Origin: Portulaca oleracea
Taxonomy: Eukaryota > Streptophyta > Magnoliopsida > Caryophyllales > Portulacaceae
DNA length: 64,000 bases
Assembly (NCBI GenBank): GCA_029582165.1
Contig: CM055879.1
Coordinates: forward strand, 31,468,830-31,532,829
Reading direction: 5' to 3'
The position numbers and the translations under genes were made by a program. The notes under the pieces are model-generated. The model made no database searches, was not told where the DNA came from, and saw nothing but the letters and a program-made list of their open reading frames with translations. The stretch's first letter is position 1, and each line of letters opens with the position of its first letter. Below are positions 35,836-46,931 of this stretch, in pieces.

Positions 35836-35845
35836 GTATATATAC
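35836..35845 (+). promoter_or_regulatory. TATA box, small gene 1
   Basis: GTATATATAC-type TATA about 100 bp upstream of the ATG at 35943, followed by a pyrimidine-containing leader. The paralogue has an equivalent TATATATA run (about 39805-39815) after the same 'gacatgcatat' phrase. Confidence 0.45.
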
Positions 35846-35942
35846 CCAGCATTTCAGCCCCATTTCTTACACAGAAATAGCTTTAAGAGCTTCATTTCTC
35901 TGTTAATTATTCATTGAAATTAAGGTTGAAAGATATACAACA

Positions 35943-36616
35943 ATGCCACCAAGACCCGGCTGGCCGTTTGATTTTGGGCCGGGTCCAGGTCCATTTGGCC
36001 CAGGATTTTCTTTTCCTAGGTTTGATTTTTTTAGACCTAGGCCTCCTGGGCCTGGAATGGGCCCATTCTTTGATGGATTTTCTGGGTTGCTTTATCCAAT
36101 GTAAGTATACCCTTTTTTCAGTTATTGTTACTCCATCTCGGTTAAATCAGTATCTTTTAATTATACTATTTTTCTTCAGTAATATTCGAATTGAAGACCT
36201 TGTTTAGAGAGTGTTTGGTTGGTCAGAAATTCTGGGAAGTGGTCAATTTTTTAAAGTTGACTTATTTTCTTCATATTTGATTGTATTTTAACGTTAAAAA
36301 AATTTATAAAAAACCCACAATTCCGTACCTTTACTTAGAGAAAATTTCCCTGAGAAGAGAGTAAGAGAAAACTTTTCCATGAAAATCTTTTCATAAAAAT
36401 TTTTACCCATGCATAAAAAATTTCCTTGAAATTCTTACAAAACCCTCTCAGTAATTAATTCCCAAGTAAAAACAAAATGAATTGGTAAGTTTACAAAGTG
36501 GATGTGGTTATTAATGAATGGTTTCAAATTTGGGATGCAGATTATCACTATTGTGCTGTTGTGGGATGCTGAGCTGCTTGGGACATCCTATGCCATTGGG
36601 ACCTCACTTCTTTTGA
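35943..36616 (+). CDS. small Pro/Gly-rich Cys-tail protein, gene 1
   Basis: Two-exon gene: exon 1 35943-36100, intron 36101-36540 (GTAAGT...GCAG), exon 2 36541-36616 with TGA. It encodes 77 residues. The N-terminal 50 are Pro/Gly/Phe-rich (begins MPPRPGWPFDFGPGPG); the exon 2 part is a short hydrophobic Cys-rich tail, LSLLCCCGMLSCLG, then GPHFF. The intron is in phase 2 (after AT of an ATA codon). The paralogue at 39929-41063 keeps the same phase and the tail pattern ILS.LC.CGMLSC, so purifying selection on the protein is likely. The tail could be a membrane-associated or palmitoylated module, somewhat like CYSTM proteins, but I do not recognise the family. Confidence 0.75.
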
Positions 36617-37685
36617 CAGCCATCGATCTTCACTCAAAAGTGCAGTGTGTCTGAATTGAATTACATGAAATATGTAATAATATGTTTGGTGTGATTCATG
36701 TAATTTAATGTCTCTCTCATTGAGCAAGCTTACTGTTGTTATTGTTCTTGATTGTGATTATCAAAATTTGACTTGCATGCAAGTGTGATTGCTTATAACT
36801 AAATGTATATGCCCAAGAATATGCGTTGAACTTATCAAACTTATCATATAATGTTTAATGTCGAGTAATACTGATTGACACTCATAAATATTGTTTAACG
36901 TACACCTATTTATGGTTTTAAATTATATTTTTAGCTCTCATAAATCCTGATCGACATTGTTTAGTACTCATCAAGATTGATAACACTTATAAGTGATGAT
37001 CATTGATCGATAAGTTGTAATAATTTAAAAAGAACAAGCATATAATCACGTAATTATCTTTTTCTTAGCACCGTAATTATCAAATATGAATCTTGGCTAT
37101 ACACCTAACTACCTAAGATATTTCGTTCCCTTAAATCTGGGTGTGAACAGTGGGAAGCATATCGATTAGGGCATTTGTTTTGATAAGCTTCTGATTTTGT
37201 TTCCTATTTCATTGGTTGGGCCGAATTTTGGTTTTGCACTTTCTACTACAGTTTGTTACTGATTTTGCAAGTTGGGCCGTACTTTATATGGCCTTGTTGT
37301 AACTTGAGCCTCTTTGACTTTATATACTTGTCTAAAAAAAAATCATGCCTAAGAGTGGTTTCAACTTTCAAGTATAGTTATTAAACTCCCGATTTCGATC
37401 TCTGATTCTACGATTTTATGATCCAAAATGTTCGATGCGATTCTACTTGTTAGAGTATAAAATTATCATTGGACCTACAACCATCAGCTTAAACTTTTGG
37501 TTGAGATGGTTTCACACTACTATCTACATTTCAATCTAAAGATCCCGATTCTAACAACCTTGCTTTCAAGTCATAATTAATTTAAAAGTATACTATAACC
37601 AATTTACAAGTCATTTTGTATTTAATTTGATGTATAAAGCAAATTTCTAATCTAACTTCCCAAGATATCATCCCCCATCTACAAC
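36617..37685. other. intergenic between gene 1 and a foldback element
   Basis: Probable 3' UTR of gene 1 to about 36730. 37449-37520 ('ttagagtataaaattatcat' to 'ttgagatggtttcacac') is a fragment of the repeat seen at 50467-50747. Otherwise nothing recognisable. Confidence 0.45.
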
Positions 37686-37694
37686 AATTTTGAC

Positions 37695-38256
37695 GGGTTT
37701 TTTTGCAGTTTGGATCCGAGGTATAGGCTTATAGGGTGATTAATTTTCTAAACCTTTAGTTTTCATTGTTAATTTTTCGGACCTTAAAGTTTGTAGGCTG
37801 AATTAAAAAAACCTTAAGGTTTGTGAGCTAAAAAAAGCGCTCGTGTCTCGTTTTTCTTTTTCTTTCTGTGTTTGAATTTCTCACCAATTGACGCAAAACT
37901 TCAGGGCTAAGGTTAAATTCGGTATTAAAGCTATAATACACCTCTCTTATTCATGTCATAGCTACTTATTCAAAGTACTTAGGGGTCTAAGTAGCTTCGA
38001 CATGAATTAGAGAGGTGTATTATAGCTAGCTTCAATATCAGTTTTAACCTTAGTCCTGAAGTTTGACGTCAATCGGGAGAAAATTTCAAATATGGGAGAA
38101 GAAAAAGAAAAACGAGACAATGACCTTTTTTTCAGCCAACAAATTTTAGGGTCTTTTTTATTTAATACATAAACTTTAGGGTCCAAAAAATTAACATTGA
38201 AAAACAATGGTTCAGAAATTAATTACCCTATTCAAGTCCAAAATGCAAACAACACC
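37695..38256. mobile_element. foldback Mutator-like element, 562 bp
   Basis: Almost the whole element is one long inverted repeat: the left arm 37695 to about 37970 pairs with about 37985-38256, sharing 'agctataatacacctctctt' and its complement. The ends are GGGTTTTTTTGCAG and a right end whose complement is GGTGTTGTTTGCA. A perfect 9-bp target duplication AATTTTGAC lies at 37686-37694 and 38257-38265. No coding sequence. The arms could form a hairpin RNA if transcribed. Confidence 0.85.
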
Positions 38257-38315
38257 AATTTTGACATAGTCGACGAACCAAACGTTCCAGGGATGACGAT
38301 CATCAATATCATGAA

Positions 38316-39188
38316 TAGACCTGTCAATACGGGCGGGCGGGCGGGTTACGGGTCGGTCGTATATCGGGTTCGGGTAAATACGGGTCGGGTGTATTTCGGG
38401 TTCGGGTAAATACGGGTCGGGTGTATTCCAGTTTCGGGCGGTTTGGGTCGGGTTTACGGGTCATGACCGCCCTTTTTCTCAGTCACTTACAATTAATAAA
38501 ATTGATTATAATTAGTCAAAGACACCTATGTAATGTACCATTCCATTCCAAGTTCGACCACTATAATATGTCATAGTTGTATTGACATATTAATATACAC
38601 CTAATGGACAAAATTTAACAATCTTCAAGTCTACAAGTATTATGCGGTTTACGTCAACAATCACGAATAACAATACTTATGAAATATATAGGGTTTTGGG
38701 ATGCTAATATACTAAACTTTTGGTGTATTGGACAATAATGCACTGAATTTTGACCTTTGACAATAATACACTATTTTACTGAAAGACAGGAGAGAGGCGG
38801 GATTGCAGGAGTTTGAGGGTTCACTAAAAGAGTGAGTGAGTGACAGTGTTAGGGTTTTGTTTTGGTCATTTGTTATTTGATTATTTCATTTGTATATCTC
38901 TCTCTACGCATAACTTTCCAAAACCATCCAATATTTTACTTTTGGGCCTTAATTTTCATGGAATAGGCCCTTTTTTTTTGCACAAGGCCAAAGTAGACAA
39001 AACACTTAAAATTAAAGTGTATGACCCAACGGGTCGACCCAAACCTGACCCGACATGACCCGTTTTTTACAAGGTTCTTTGGGTCGGGTCATTTTCGGGT
39101 CCCGGGTCGGAATTTCGTGTTCAAAACCCACTTTTTGCGGGTCGGTTTGGGTCGGGTTTCCGGGTCGGGTCGAAAATTGCCAGATCTA
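38316..39188. mobile_element. hAT-like MITE, 873 bp
   Basis: Ends TAGACCTGTCAAT (38316) and ATTGCCAGATCTA (to 39188), with 8-bp flanks ATCATGAA (38308-38315) and ATCGTGAA (39189-39196), one mismatch. Both subterminal regions are rich in CGGGTCGGGT-type repeats. It contains about 300 bp of unrelated-looking sequence (38690-39010), possibly a further insertion. Confidence 0.72.
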
Positions 39189-39928
39189 ATCGTGAATGAT
39201 TTCACTTAAAATGCTAATCAACATCTCAGCCTAAAAATATTATGAAGAATATAACAAGGAAATACCCAAAAAAAATGCATATGGTTCAAGAAGAATATTG
39301 GATTAGAAAACTGTCAATCAAGCAAAAATGAAAATTTATTCCTAACATGTCGGCTCCCATTTTTGCTTGATTCATTAAAAAAAATGCATATTGTATTGCA
39401 GTATTTTCTTTTATGTTAAATGTTGCGTACTGCTAGGATTATTTTCAAATTAAATAGTTCATGAACATTTCCCTATGATAAAATCTTTTGAGCTTGCTTT
39501 CATACATTGATTAAATTTCATTATTTCTTAAATTTCTTGAACGACAAAGCATTTATCCAAAATATAATACCCTAGAAATATTGCCTAGCTGACATAACAT
39601 TAAGAATCACTACGCATAGACAATGAGTTAGTGACACTCTTGACATTAACACAACTAATTAAGCGTTAAATACAGATTAGTCCTATAGTTGACAAATAAA
39701 AAGTCAATTTAATTCAACCATTTTGAATGGTAGTTGGTTTATAGTAATATGACGTGATTATTATAATTTGGAGTCATTGCCTTAATCTCACACTCAAAGA
39801 CATGCATATATATATACACACATATAGCCATAGCTTCGATTATATAACAAGGCTATAAATTAAACTTGTGATTAATTAATTTTTTTACTAAACTAATTTC
39901 CAAAATTGAAATTGATTGGTGGAAAATA

Positions 39929-41063
39929 ATGTTCCCCGCTCGTTGGTTCGGGTATACACCCCCTGGGCCAGGTACCTTCTGGGATGAAGGTCCTTGGTTT
40001 CTTTACCCTATGTAAGTATTTTCAACTTCATTATGTATGCTTTTTAGATACTGTTATTTCTTATTCAATTACTTTAACAAATAAATTTATTGCTCTAATT
40101 TATACTCCCTCCTTCCCATATTATCTGTCACTTTAACTAACTTTCTTTTTTCTCATAATATCTGTCATTTTATATTTCCAATAGCACATTAATTACTAAT
40201 TTATCAAATTAACCTTATTAATTACATCTTTTTCATTCATTTTTCTTTTTTATTCACATTTTTCTTTTTTTATTCACCATTTTATTCAACATTTTCACAT
40301 TTCCACTGCACTAAATTAATGTAATGAGAAGTTTTTTTGGTCTTTTAAATTGTGTCCCAAGTGACACTTAAATTGGGAAGGAGGGAGTACTAATTAGGAG
40401 TAATTAAATTAGCTAGATGGAATATTCATTTGCAAACCCATTGTATTATTGCTGTAGTAGTCTTTTTAGCCAAATAGATTCAATAAGTCAATTACAATGT
40501 TAGTACATTTATATTTAATTTGATATTTCTCACAATTTTTCTGATAGCTTTGTAAAGAAAAACTATTGTTCTTTTTTTTTTGATGAAAAAATTATTGTAC
40601 TTTTTACCGAAAAGCGTCGAATAACTTTGCTGGAATTATGAATCCATTAATAAATTTTTTCCTAAATCCTAAACTCTAAATAAAAAAAAGTGGGAGCCAC
40701 ATATGTTAGAATAAATTGATTTTCTTGCATTTTACTAGAATATTTTACATATTCTAAAATATAAATTTAATTTGAAAAATCTACCATAAACATTAAATAA
40801 ATTTAACAGTTATGATTAACTCATATCAAATGTACGGTTCATAGAATGGAAATTACCTTAATTCCTACAGTTCCAATACATGGAGATAGATATACTGATA
40901 TACTCATATACATGGATTGTTTGACAAACAAATTTTACATTGTTAAATTCTTTTTTTTTTTTGGGAAAATCACAGATTGTCATGCTTATGCTTGTGTGGG
41001 ATGTTGTCTTGCTTCTTTGGACCTCCTGGGCATTTAGGACCCCACTGCTGGATCTGGTGGTGA
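39929..41063 (+). CDS. small Pro/Gly-rich Cys-tail protein, gene 2
   Basis: Two-exon paralogue of 35943-36616: exon 1 39929-40011, intron 40012-40975 (GTAAGT...CACAG), exon 2 40976-41063 with TGA; 56 residues. Exon 1 is shorter (starts MFPARWFGYTPPGPG) and ends LYP before the same phase-2 junction. Exon 2 reads ILSCLCLCGMLSCFFGPPG then HLGPHCWIWW. The core CGMLSC and the GPH near the end are shared with gene 1. The intron is about twice as long as in gene 1, partly because of a Stowaway MITE at 40105-40387. Upstream sequence ('ttgaatggt..ttggtt', 'gacatgcatat') also resembles gene 1, implying tandem segmental duplication. Function unknown. Confidence 0.73.
40105..40387. mobile_element. Stowaway MITE in the intron of small gene 2
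   Basis: TIRs CTCCCTCCTTCCC and GGGAAGGAGGGAG flanked by TA (40103-40104 and 40388-40389), diagnostic of Tc1/mariner-derived Stowaway MITEs. 283 bp. Confidence 0.9.
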
Positions 41064-41346
41064 CTTTTCAGCAATTAGTTTAAAGTTTAAAAGTTAAAAT
41101 AATTCCTTTTAAGTTAATTTACTGTAATATATCTTTGTGTATGGATCAGCTTAATTCTCCTATTGTCATTGGTGTGTAGGATTGTCATAGTGTGTTATTT
41201 GCTTTAATATATGACACAAAAGTGTTGTATGCTTTAAAATTGTCAAGTAAATAAAGGTTTTTGTTTTTCAGTTAAATAATTTTTGTTTTGGGACATGGTA
41301 CGGGTTAGACTAAAAGTTTTATGTGGATGTGTAAATGCCTCCTATG

Positions 41347-41815
41347 TAGGCTGGCCTAGCGACTCATTGAAATTTACAGGTTTTGAGCAAGATTTTCGAA
41401 TCAACTCAAGTATACCGAACCCGAAATTTAGTGGGTCAAACCCGACCCGCCCGTTTGACTCGAAAAATTAATTTTTTAAGTTCAACTTTATTAGAATTTG
41501 TGATTTTTCTTTGTAATTTTTAACGTTAAACTATAACCGCAACTTATTTATTTGTTATTTCTCTAATTTAAGTCAATATAATTACAATAATCTATCGTTA
41601 ATAGAAGATAATCATATTTTATTATGTATATTGTACAAAAAGTAATATTTAGAGATCATTTTAAAAAAAAACGAAAAAGGTCGCAATCATAACTCGTTGG
41701 GTTGACCAAAACCAAATATACCGCCGTATTTTCCGAACTGAAATACACCCGACCGTATTTACCGAACCCGATATACGACAATTCAAACCGCCCGTGGCCA
41801 AGATTGACAGGTCTA
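41347..41815. mobile_element. hAT-like MITE, 469 bp
   Basis: A perfect 8-bp target duplication CTCCTATG (41339-41346 and 41816-41823) flanks ends TAGGCTGGCCTA and GATTGACAGGTCTA. The right part (CCGTATTTACCGAACCCGAT) is the reverse complement of sequence in the hAT-like element at 38316-39188, so the two belong to one family. Confidence 0.82.
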
Positions 41816-42241
41816 CTCCTATGAAAATGCAAATTAGATGACTTTATGAGTCGATATAAAGTAAGTTGACATAATTTTGAACATGAATACTCATTTTAAT
41901 TCTCAATCATACATCCTCACTCTCAGTGGTACTCATTAGAATACATTTCAAGACTTCTTTGGAGCTTTTCAAGAGCGATACGATGTTCTTTTCACAAGAC
42001 ACACGTAATAACCTTCAACAACTTGATTATTTATAGAAAGTTTAATCTCGGTCACCAAGCTATCAAAAAAAAAGTCCATCAAGTTGCAACTAAACTGTGA
42101 CTACTACTCCTATTACATTTATCGGAGTTAATACAATTAAGAAACCCAACATAATAATGAAATCTAAATAATTTCCTAAGACAATTTGTAAATAAAGTAG
42201 GCGGTTAATGTGGGAGATTTTAGGACACAATCCTAACATTA

Positions 42242-42521
42242 CCAATATTCATTATTATTTTATGTGGCTGGCTGGTTGCGGTGCCACACTGCACCACAAT
42301 TTGCCACAACCCACCACAATCCACCAAATCTACCACAACTCACCACAATCTACTTTTTCCAATTACAATTTCACATTTACCAATACATTAATAATTATTA
42401 AAATCAAAATCCACCACACATTTCCACAACCCACCACAATTCCACCATACCCACCACAATTCCACCACACCCACCACACCGCACCGCGTTATACCGCAGT
42501 CAGCCGTATAAAAAAAACAGG
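42242..42521. mobile_element. Tourist-like MITE rich in CCACAAC repeats
   Basis: Flanked by TTA (42239-42241 and 42522-42524). The ends 'attttatgtggctggctgg' and 'cagccgtataaaaaaaacag' are imperfect inverted repeats. The interior is made of CCACAACCCACCACAATCC-like units, as in 54715-54955 (opposite strand). Confidence 0.68.
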
Positions 42522-42604
42522 TTAATTTGCTAAAGTAGTTACCTAAAATATAAAAACGAAATGAAGGTTGCAGTTTAATATGATGGAATGTTGCAATCAA
42601 TAAG

Positions 42605-42779
42605 GGGGTGTTTGGTTGAGAATCAACTTTTCCAAGTTGAAAAACTTTTCCATGTTTGGCTGAGAAACTTTCTCGAGAGAGTTTTAATGTAGGTCCCATA
42701 ATTTCCCTCGCAACCTTAATAAAAAGTTTCCCAATGAGGGCTAGGGAAAGTCTTTCCCAGGAAAAAACCAAACGCACCA
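42605..42779. mobile_element. small MITE, unclassified
   Basis: The inverted ends are 'gggtgtttggttg' and 'aaaaccaaacgcacc'. About 175 bp, no coding capacity. The target duplication is not clear, so the superfamily is not assigned. Confidence 0.5.
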
Positions 42780-42967
42780 TAAAGTAATTATCAAACAGTG
42801 AAATATCTTTGGTTGAAATATAAGTAACAATGAACTCTTGATAAAGTTGTTTTAGGTACACATTGGTCTATCTAGCAAGTTAGCTTCGTCTCAATTTTTT
42901 TCCCAAATATCTAAAATATAGGAGAATTAGAAATAATGAAAAAAAGAAGTTTTATAGTTATTGAATT

Positions 42968-43348
42968 GGGTTTTTGGCTCAAAATAATCCGAAGTCAGAG
43001 GTGAATGGCTGAAATAATCCAAACTATCTTTTTGGCTTAAAATTATCCAAACTTTTCACCTATTTACTCTGACTAAAACAGAATTGAATTTCGACGTCGC
43101 AAAACTTACTTGACACCTTTAAAGATTTCAAAGATGCAGTAGGTTAATATCTGGTTTAATCCGTTTATATTATTTTCAGTCGAGTTTGAGATTTTCAAGG
43201 ACGTCAAGTCAGTTTTGCAACGTCGGAATTCAATTCTGGTTTAGTCACAGTAAATAGGTGAAAAGTTTGGATATTTAAGCCAAAAAATTAGTTTGGATTA
43301 ATTTCAGCCACTCACCTCTGACTTTGAATTATTTTGAGCCAAAAACCC
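42968..43348. mobile_element. foldback Mutator-like element, 381 bp
   Basis: Perfect 9-bp target duplication TATTGAATT (42959-42967 and 43349-43357). The ends are GGGTTTTTGGCTCAAAATAA and its complement. The two arms, each about 150 bp or more, pair along almost the whole length, leaving a small loop. Non-coding. Confidence 0.88.
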
Positions 43349-43445
43349 TATTGAATTTACCTTACCAAGTAGACCAACATTTATCTAATAATTTGCCCTC
43401 TTTGTCCAAGCAAAAGGAGGTGTGAAAATTTATGTAAGTGAGACT

Positions 43446-43732
43446 TAACGTTGACAAAAATTCGGGTCTGGTAAATTCGGGTCGGACAAATTCGGACAAC
43501 GTCAAAATTTGGACGAGAAATTCATGTTTGAACCCGATTTTATTTCGGGTCGGACAATTTGGACGAAGTTAAAATCGAGTTCGGACAATAGAATAAAGAG
43601 AAATTTTATGTCCGAATATTCGGTCAATTAGGTCAACATCAAACTCAGACGAAAAAACCTATGTGCAGACTCAGTTTTTTTCGAGTCGGACAATTTGGAT
43701 ATTCCGGATTGGACAAAATTTTGGCAGCTCTA
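43446..43732. mobile_element. hAT-like MITE, 287 bp
   Basis: 8-bp flanks GTGAGACT (43438-43445) and GTGAGGCT (43733-43740), one mismatch. Ends TAACGTTGACAAAAATTC and TTTTGGCAGCTCTA. Internal 'cgggtcggac' and 'gtccgaatattcggtcaatt' phrases recur in a fragment at about 53455-53620. Confidence 0.65.
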
Positions 43733-43740
43733 GTGAGGCT

Positions 43741-46550
43741 CAAACTTTATTATAATAAAAGCTTCTTCAATTAATTAAGTAAACTAGTAATAATATTTCC
43801 GAATACAAATGATCTGAATCGTGGTATAAATAGTTTTTTTTTTATCTTGAAATTTTAAAATTATAATGTATTTACTTTTTAGGGAAAAACTTATACTTTA
43901 TATTTTAACTGAAAACATATTTAGTACTTGGAGAAATAGAAATTTATGATTTCCCAATCTTCTATGGGAATCGTGAATGTGATAGAAATTTATAATTTTA
44001 AAATCTATTCATAGTCTTTGATAAGAAATTGTACTACCTTTTAATGAACTTTGATGTTTTATTATCATAAGGAAGCTCTTTGGGGATTTATCATCATATT
44101 CTTCAAATTTTGTAAATGTTTTATGATATATTACCTTCAAGTCACATAATCTTGAGATCTCAAAGAGAAAAAGTCACATAATCTTGAAATTCCTTGCCAT
44201 TTTCCTCCTTCAAAAATACTTATTGCCATATTTTGATATTATCCTCCTATTTTTGTGTTATTTTTTAGTGTATATTCTTAAAAAAGACATTTTGTTTTGG
44301 CATAATTGGCGTAATACAATTAATCTCTAAGGTGCTATCCATGATCGTGTTTGTGTCAATGTTATTCACCATTTTATTACTAATTCAACACATTATAAAT
44401 CTAAAATGATGTATTGGAAAATGTATGCACGATACTATAATATTTTCAAGAGTAATTTTAGCTTTACGTGATAATTTTATAAATTTACCCTACCCATCTC
44501 AATAGGTCTTTAGTTTGACATACTCCAATTATTGGCAAGTTATAAATTATTATGATTTTCAATACTAAACTACTAATTGTATGGCAAATTAAGTTGTGTT
44601 CCCGAGGATTGTTACTAGAAAAAAATTATAAACTTCACTAAAAAAAAGTTAATAATATTGAATAGTTAAAGTTGGTCAAATATATATAACATAATTCTGA
44701 AATTGGGAAACATCATTTTGTGTGGTAATACCACATTAGATATAATTAGGAATGGTGCTGGTAGAGATAAAGTAGGGATTTACATCAATCAATGATAAGT
44801 TGAAAGAGAGAAATTCGGTCTATAGGAGAAATGTTGATAGCCCCAATTAAAAGGTGTGAAATCATTAGATTACCCCTTGAGCTCCATGGGTGCGAAAGAC
44901 CTAATTAAAAAGTCAATGAGAGAGACAATTAGAGCTAATATGAAGCAAATAAGCTTAGGGCGGGGAGGACATGTCACTTGATAGGAGACTTTAGCGAGTT
45001 AGGATTAATTAAGGTAGTACAGTAAGGTTGCTTATAGGGTATTGCGCTTTGCCTGAGTCGTCTTATGCTTGATCATATTATTCAGAATTCAGATGCGTTT
45101 AATTCTCCCTTGACTGCATGAAGCATACAAAAATATATTTATTTATTTTTGCATTTTCCCAGCTCTTAGTCAAGCAAGTGGTTTTCCAAAAGTTATTCCA
45201 ATTAGACTTCTTTTAGTGTCCTTTTTTTTTCATTTTTTCAAAGTGATTTTTCAAAATGTTTTCTGTGGGTTGGTAAATATCAATATCTTTATGAACTTCG
45301 ATAGATATCAATCTCTTTATGAACTTTAATCCACAGAGAAGATTTTCTACATATGAATCTCTCATACTGTTCATACATATTTTCCTTGAAATTTGTTGTT
45401 TTGTTGGCAATATTATTCTAATAAATTATTAATTCATAACAGTTTCAATTTTAAAATCTATTAATACAAAATCACGATAAAATATTACTATAAAACAACA
45501 TGATTATAGAAAAACCTACAAAATTAGTCACAAATATCCATTATAGATTTTACCCGTTTGGAAATGTAGTGGGTAATTTCTCTCTTCATTTATACTAGGG
45601 TAAGAACTTTTTTTTGTTAGCAAGTTTTTAAATAAATAATTTGCATTAATTTTAAGAAATTTAGATAAATTGAAAATCTCACCTTAAACTTATCAAAATT
45701 TAGCTAAACCGTTCAAATTTATCTAATTTTATTTCTATCATTCCTTTTTTATGGAAATTTACCATACCTTTCACTGGAAAAAAAAACAAGTGCACATATA
45801 AAATATTAAATGTACATATTTTAATTTATTCCTATTATACCTTTTATTTATGGAAATTTATCATTCCTTTCACAGCTATTGAAAAAATAAGTGAACATAT
45901 AAAATCCTAATGTATTTAGGGATGACCGTAAGATCTGAATCCGAGGCAAATTCCCTCAGATCTCCTGTAGAAAATTCGATTCAATTATAATAATCTGAGG
46001 ACCTCTGATTGGACCTCCGATTATAATCCGATGACCTCCACATCCGATTAATAGGTGGAGGTACCCACCAATGATTTACCTCTGACCCATTGCCATCCCT
46101 AAATCTCTGTCCCCAAATATTTGTTATTATAACTAATTTATTTGTCCCAATTAGTTTGTCACTTTTACAATTCGAATAAGTACGTATCATTCCCTTTTAA
46201 TCTGAAACTAATAAATTTATTTATCACTATTTACTTTTTTTTTTATCGCATTTATCACTATTTACTGTTCCAATAACAATTGCTCCCAATTAATATAAGG
46301 GTGATTTCGATAAGTTACAAACTTTTTATCACAATTTCAATATGCATTGATTATCCCGAATTAGTTAAATGAACAAACATAGTGTGATAGAGGTAGTACA
46401 TATTTTTTTTTGTTGAGAAATTTGAGAAAAAAAAAAGAAAAACAAGGGTGGAAATGATATTAACGTGAGGCAATTAACTTGTTTTGGTAAATAATCCATC
46501 AGGATTTGAACTTAGCCGCTGCATTGACTCCTTGACTCCACCAAGAGTCC
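43741..46550. other. intergenic; one possible hAT-like MITE
   Basis: No gene is supported. 45917-46101 has hAT-type ends TAGGGATGAC and GCCATCCCTA with a poor 8-bp flank match, a likely small MITE. The remainder is AT-rich and featureless to me. Confidence 0.45.
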
Positions 46551-46558
46551 GAGTCTGA

Positions 46559-46564
46559 TATAAA
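46559..46564 (+). promoter_or_regulatory. TATA box of the NETWORKED-type gene
   Basis: TATAAA in 'ctgatataaagggcg', about 370 bp upstream of the ATG. It is followed by a 5' leader with a CTT repeat (about 46639-46657) and CT repeats (about 46770), typical of plant 5' UTRs. A 5'-UTR intron (possible donor near 46768) cannot be excluded. Confidence 0.5.
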
Positions 46565-46931
46565 GGGCGTGTCTATCTATTTTGAAGACAACATAACACA
46601 GCACGACAAATTTCTCTCGTTTCCCAACTCTCGACCTTTTCTTCTTCTTCTTCTTCGCAGCTCTGCAGCCTCTGCTCTACACTTATCAAACACAGACGCC
46701 AGACTTCATACATATCCATTGGGATTCTGGAGCCAATACAATTTTACACCTCTCGAAAACATTCAGGTTCTCTCTCTCTCTTTCTCTGTTTATTTAGTTT
46801 TCTCCGCTTCTGGGTTTTCAATTTGATACCGAAATTCTTTCTTCTGCGAATTTGTTATTGTTCTTGTTGAAGTTTCAATCTTTACTGATTTCTGGGTTTG
46901 TTTTGATCTGGGTTGTTGAAGAAAGGCTGAA

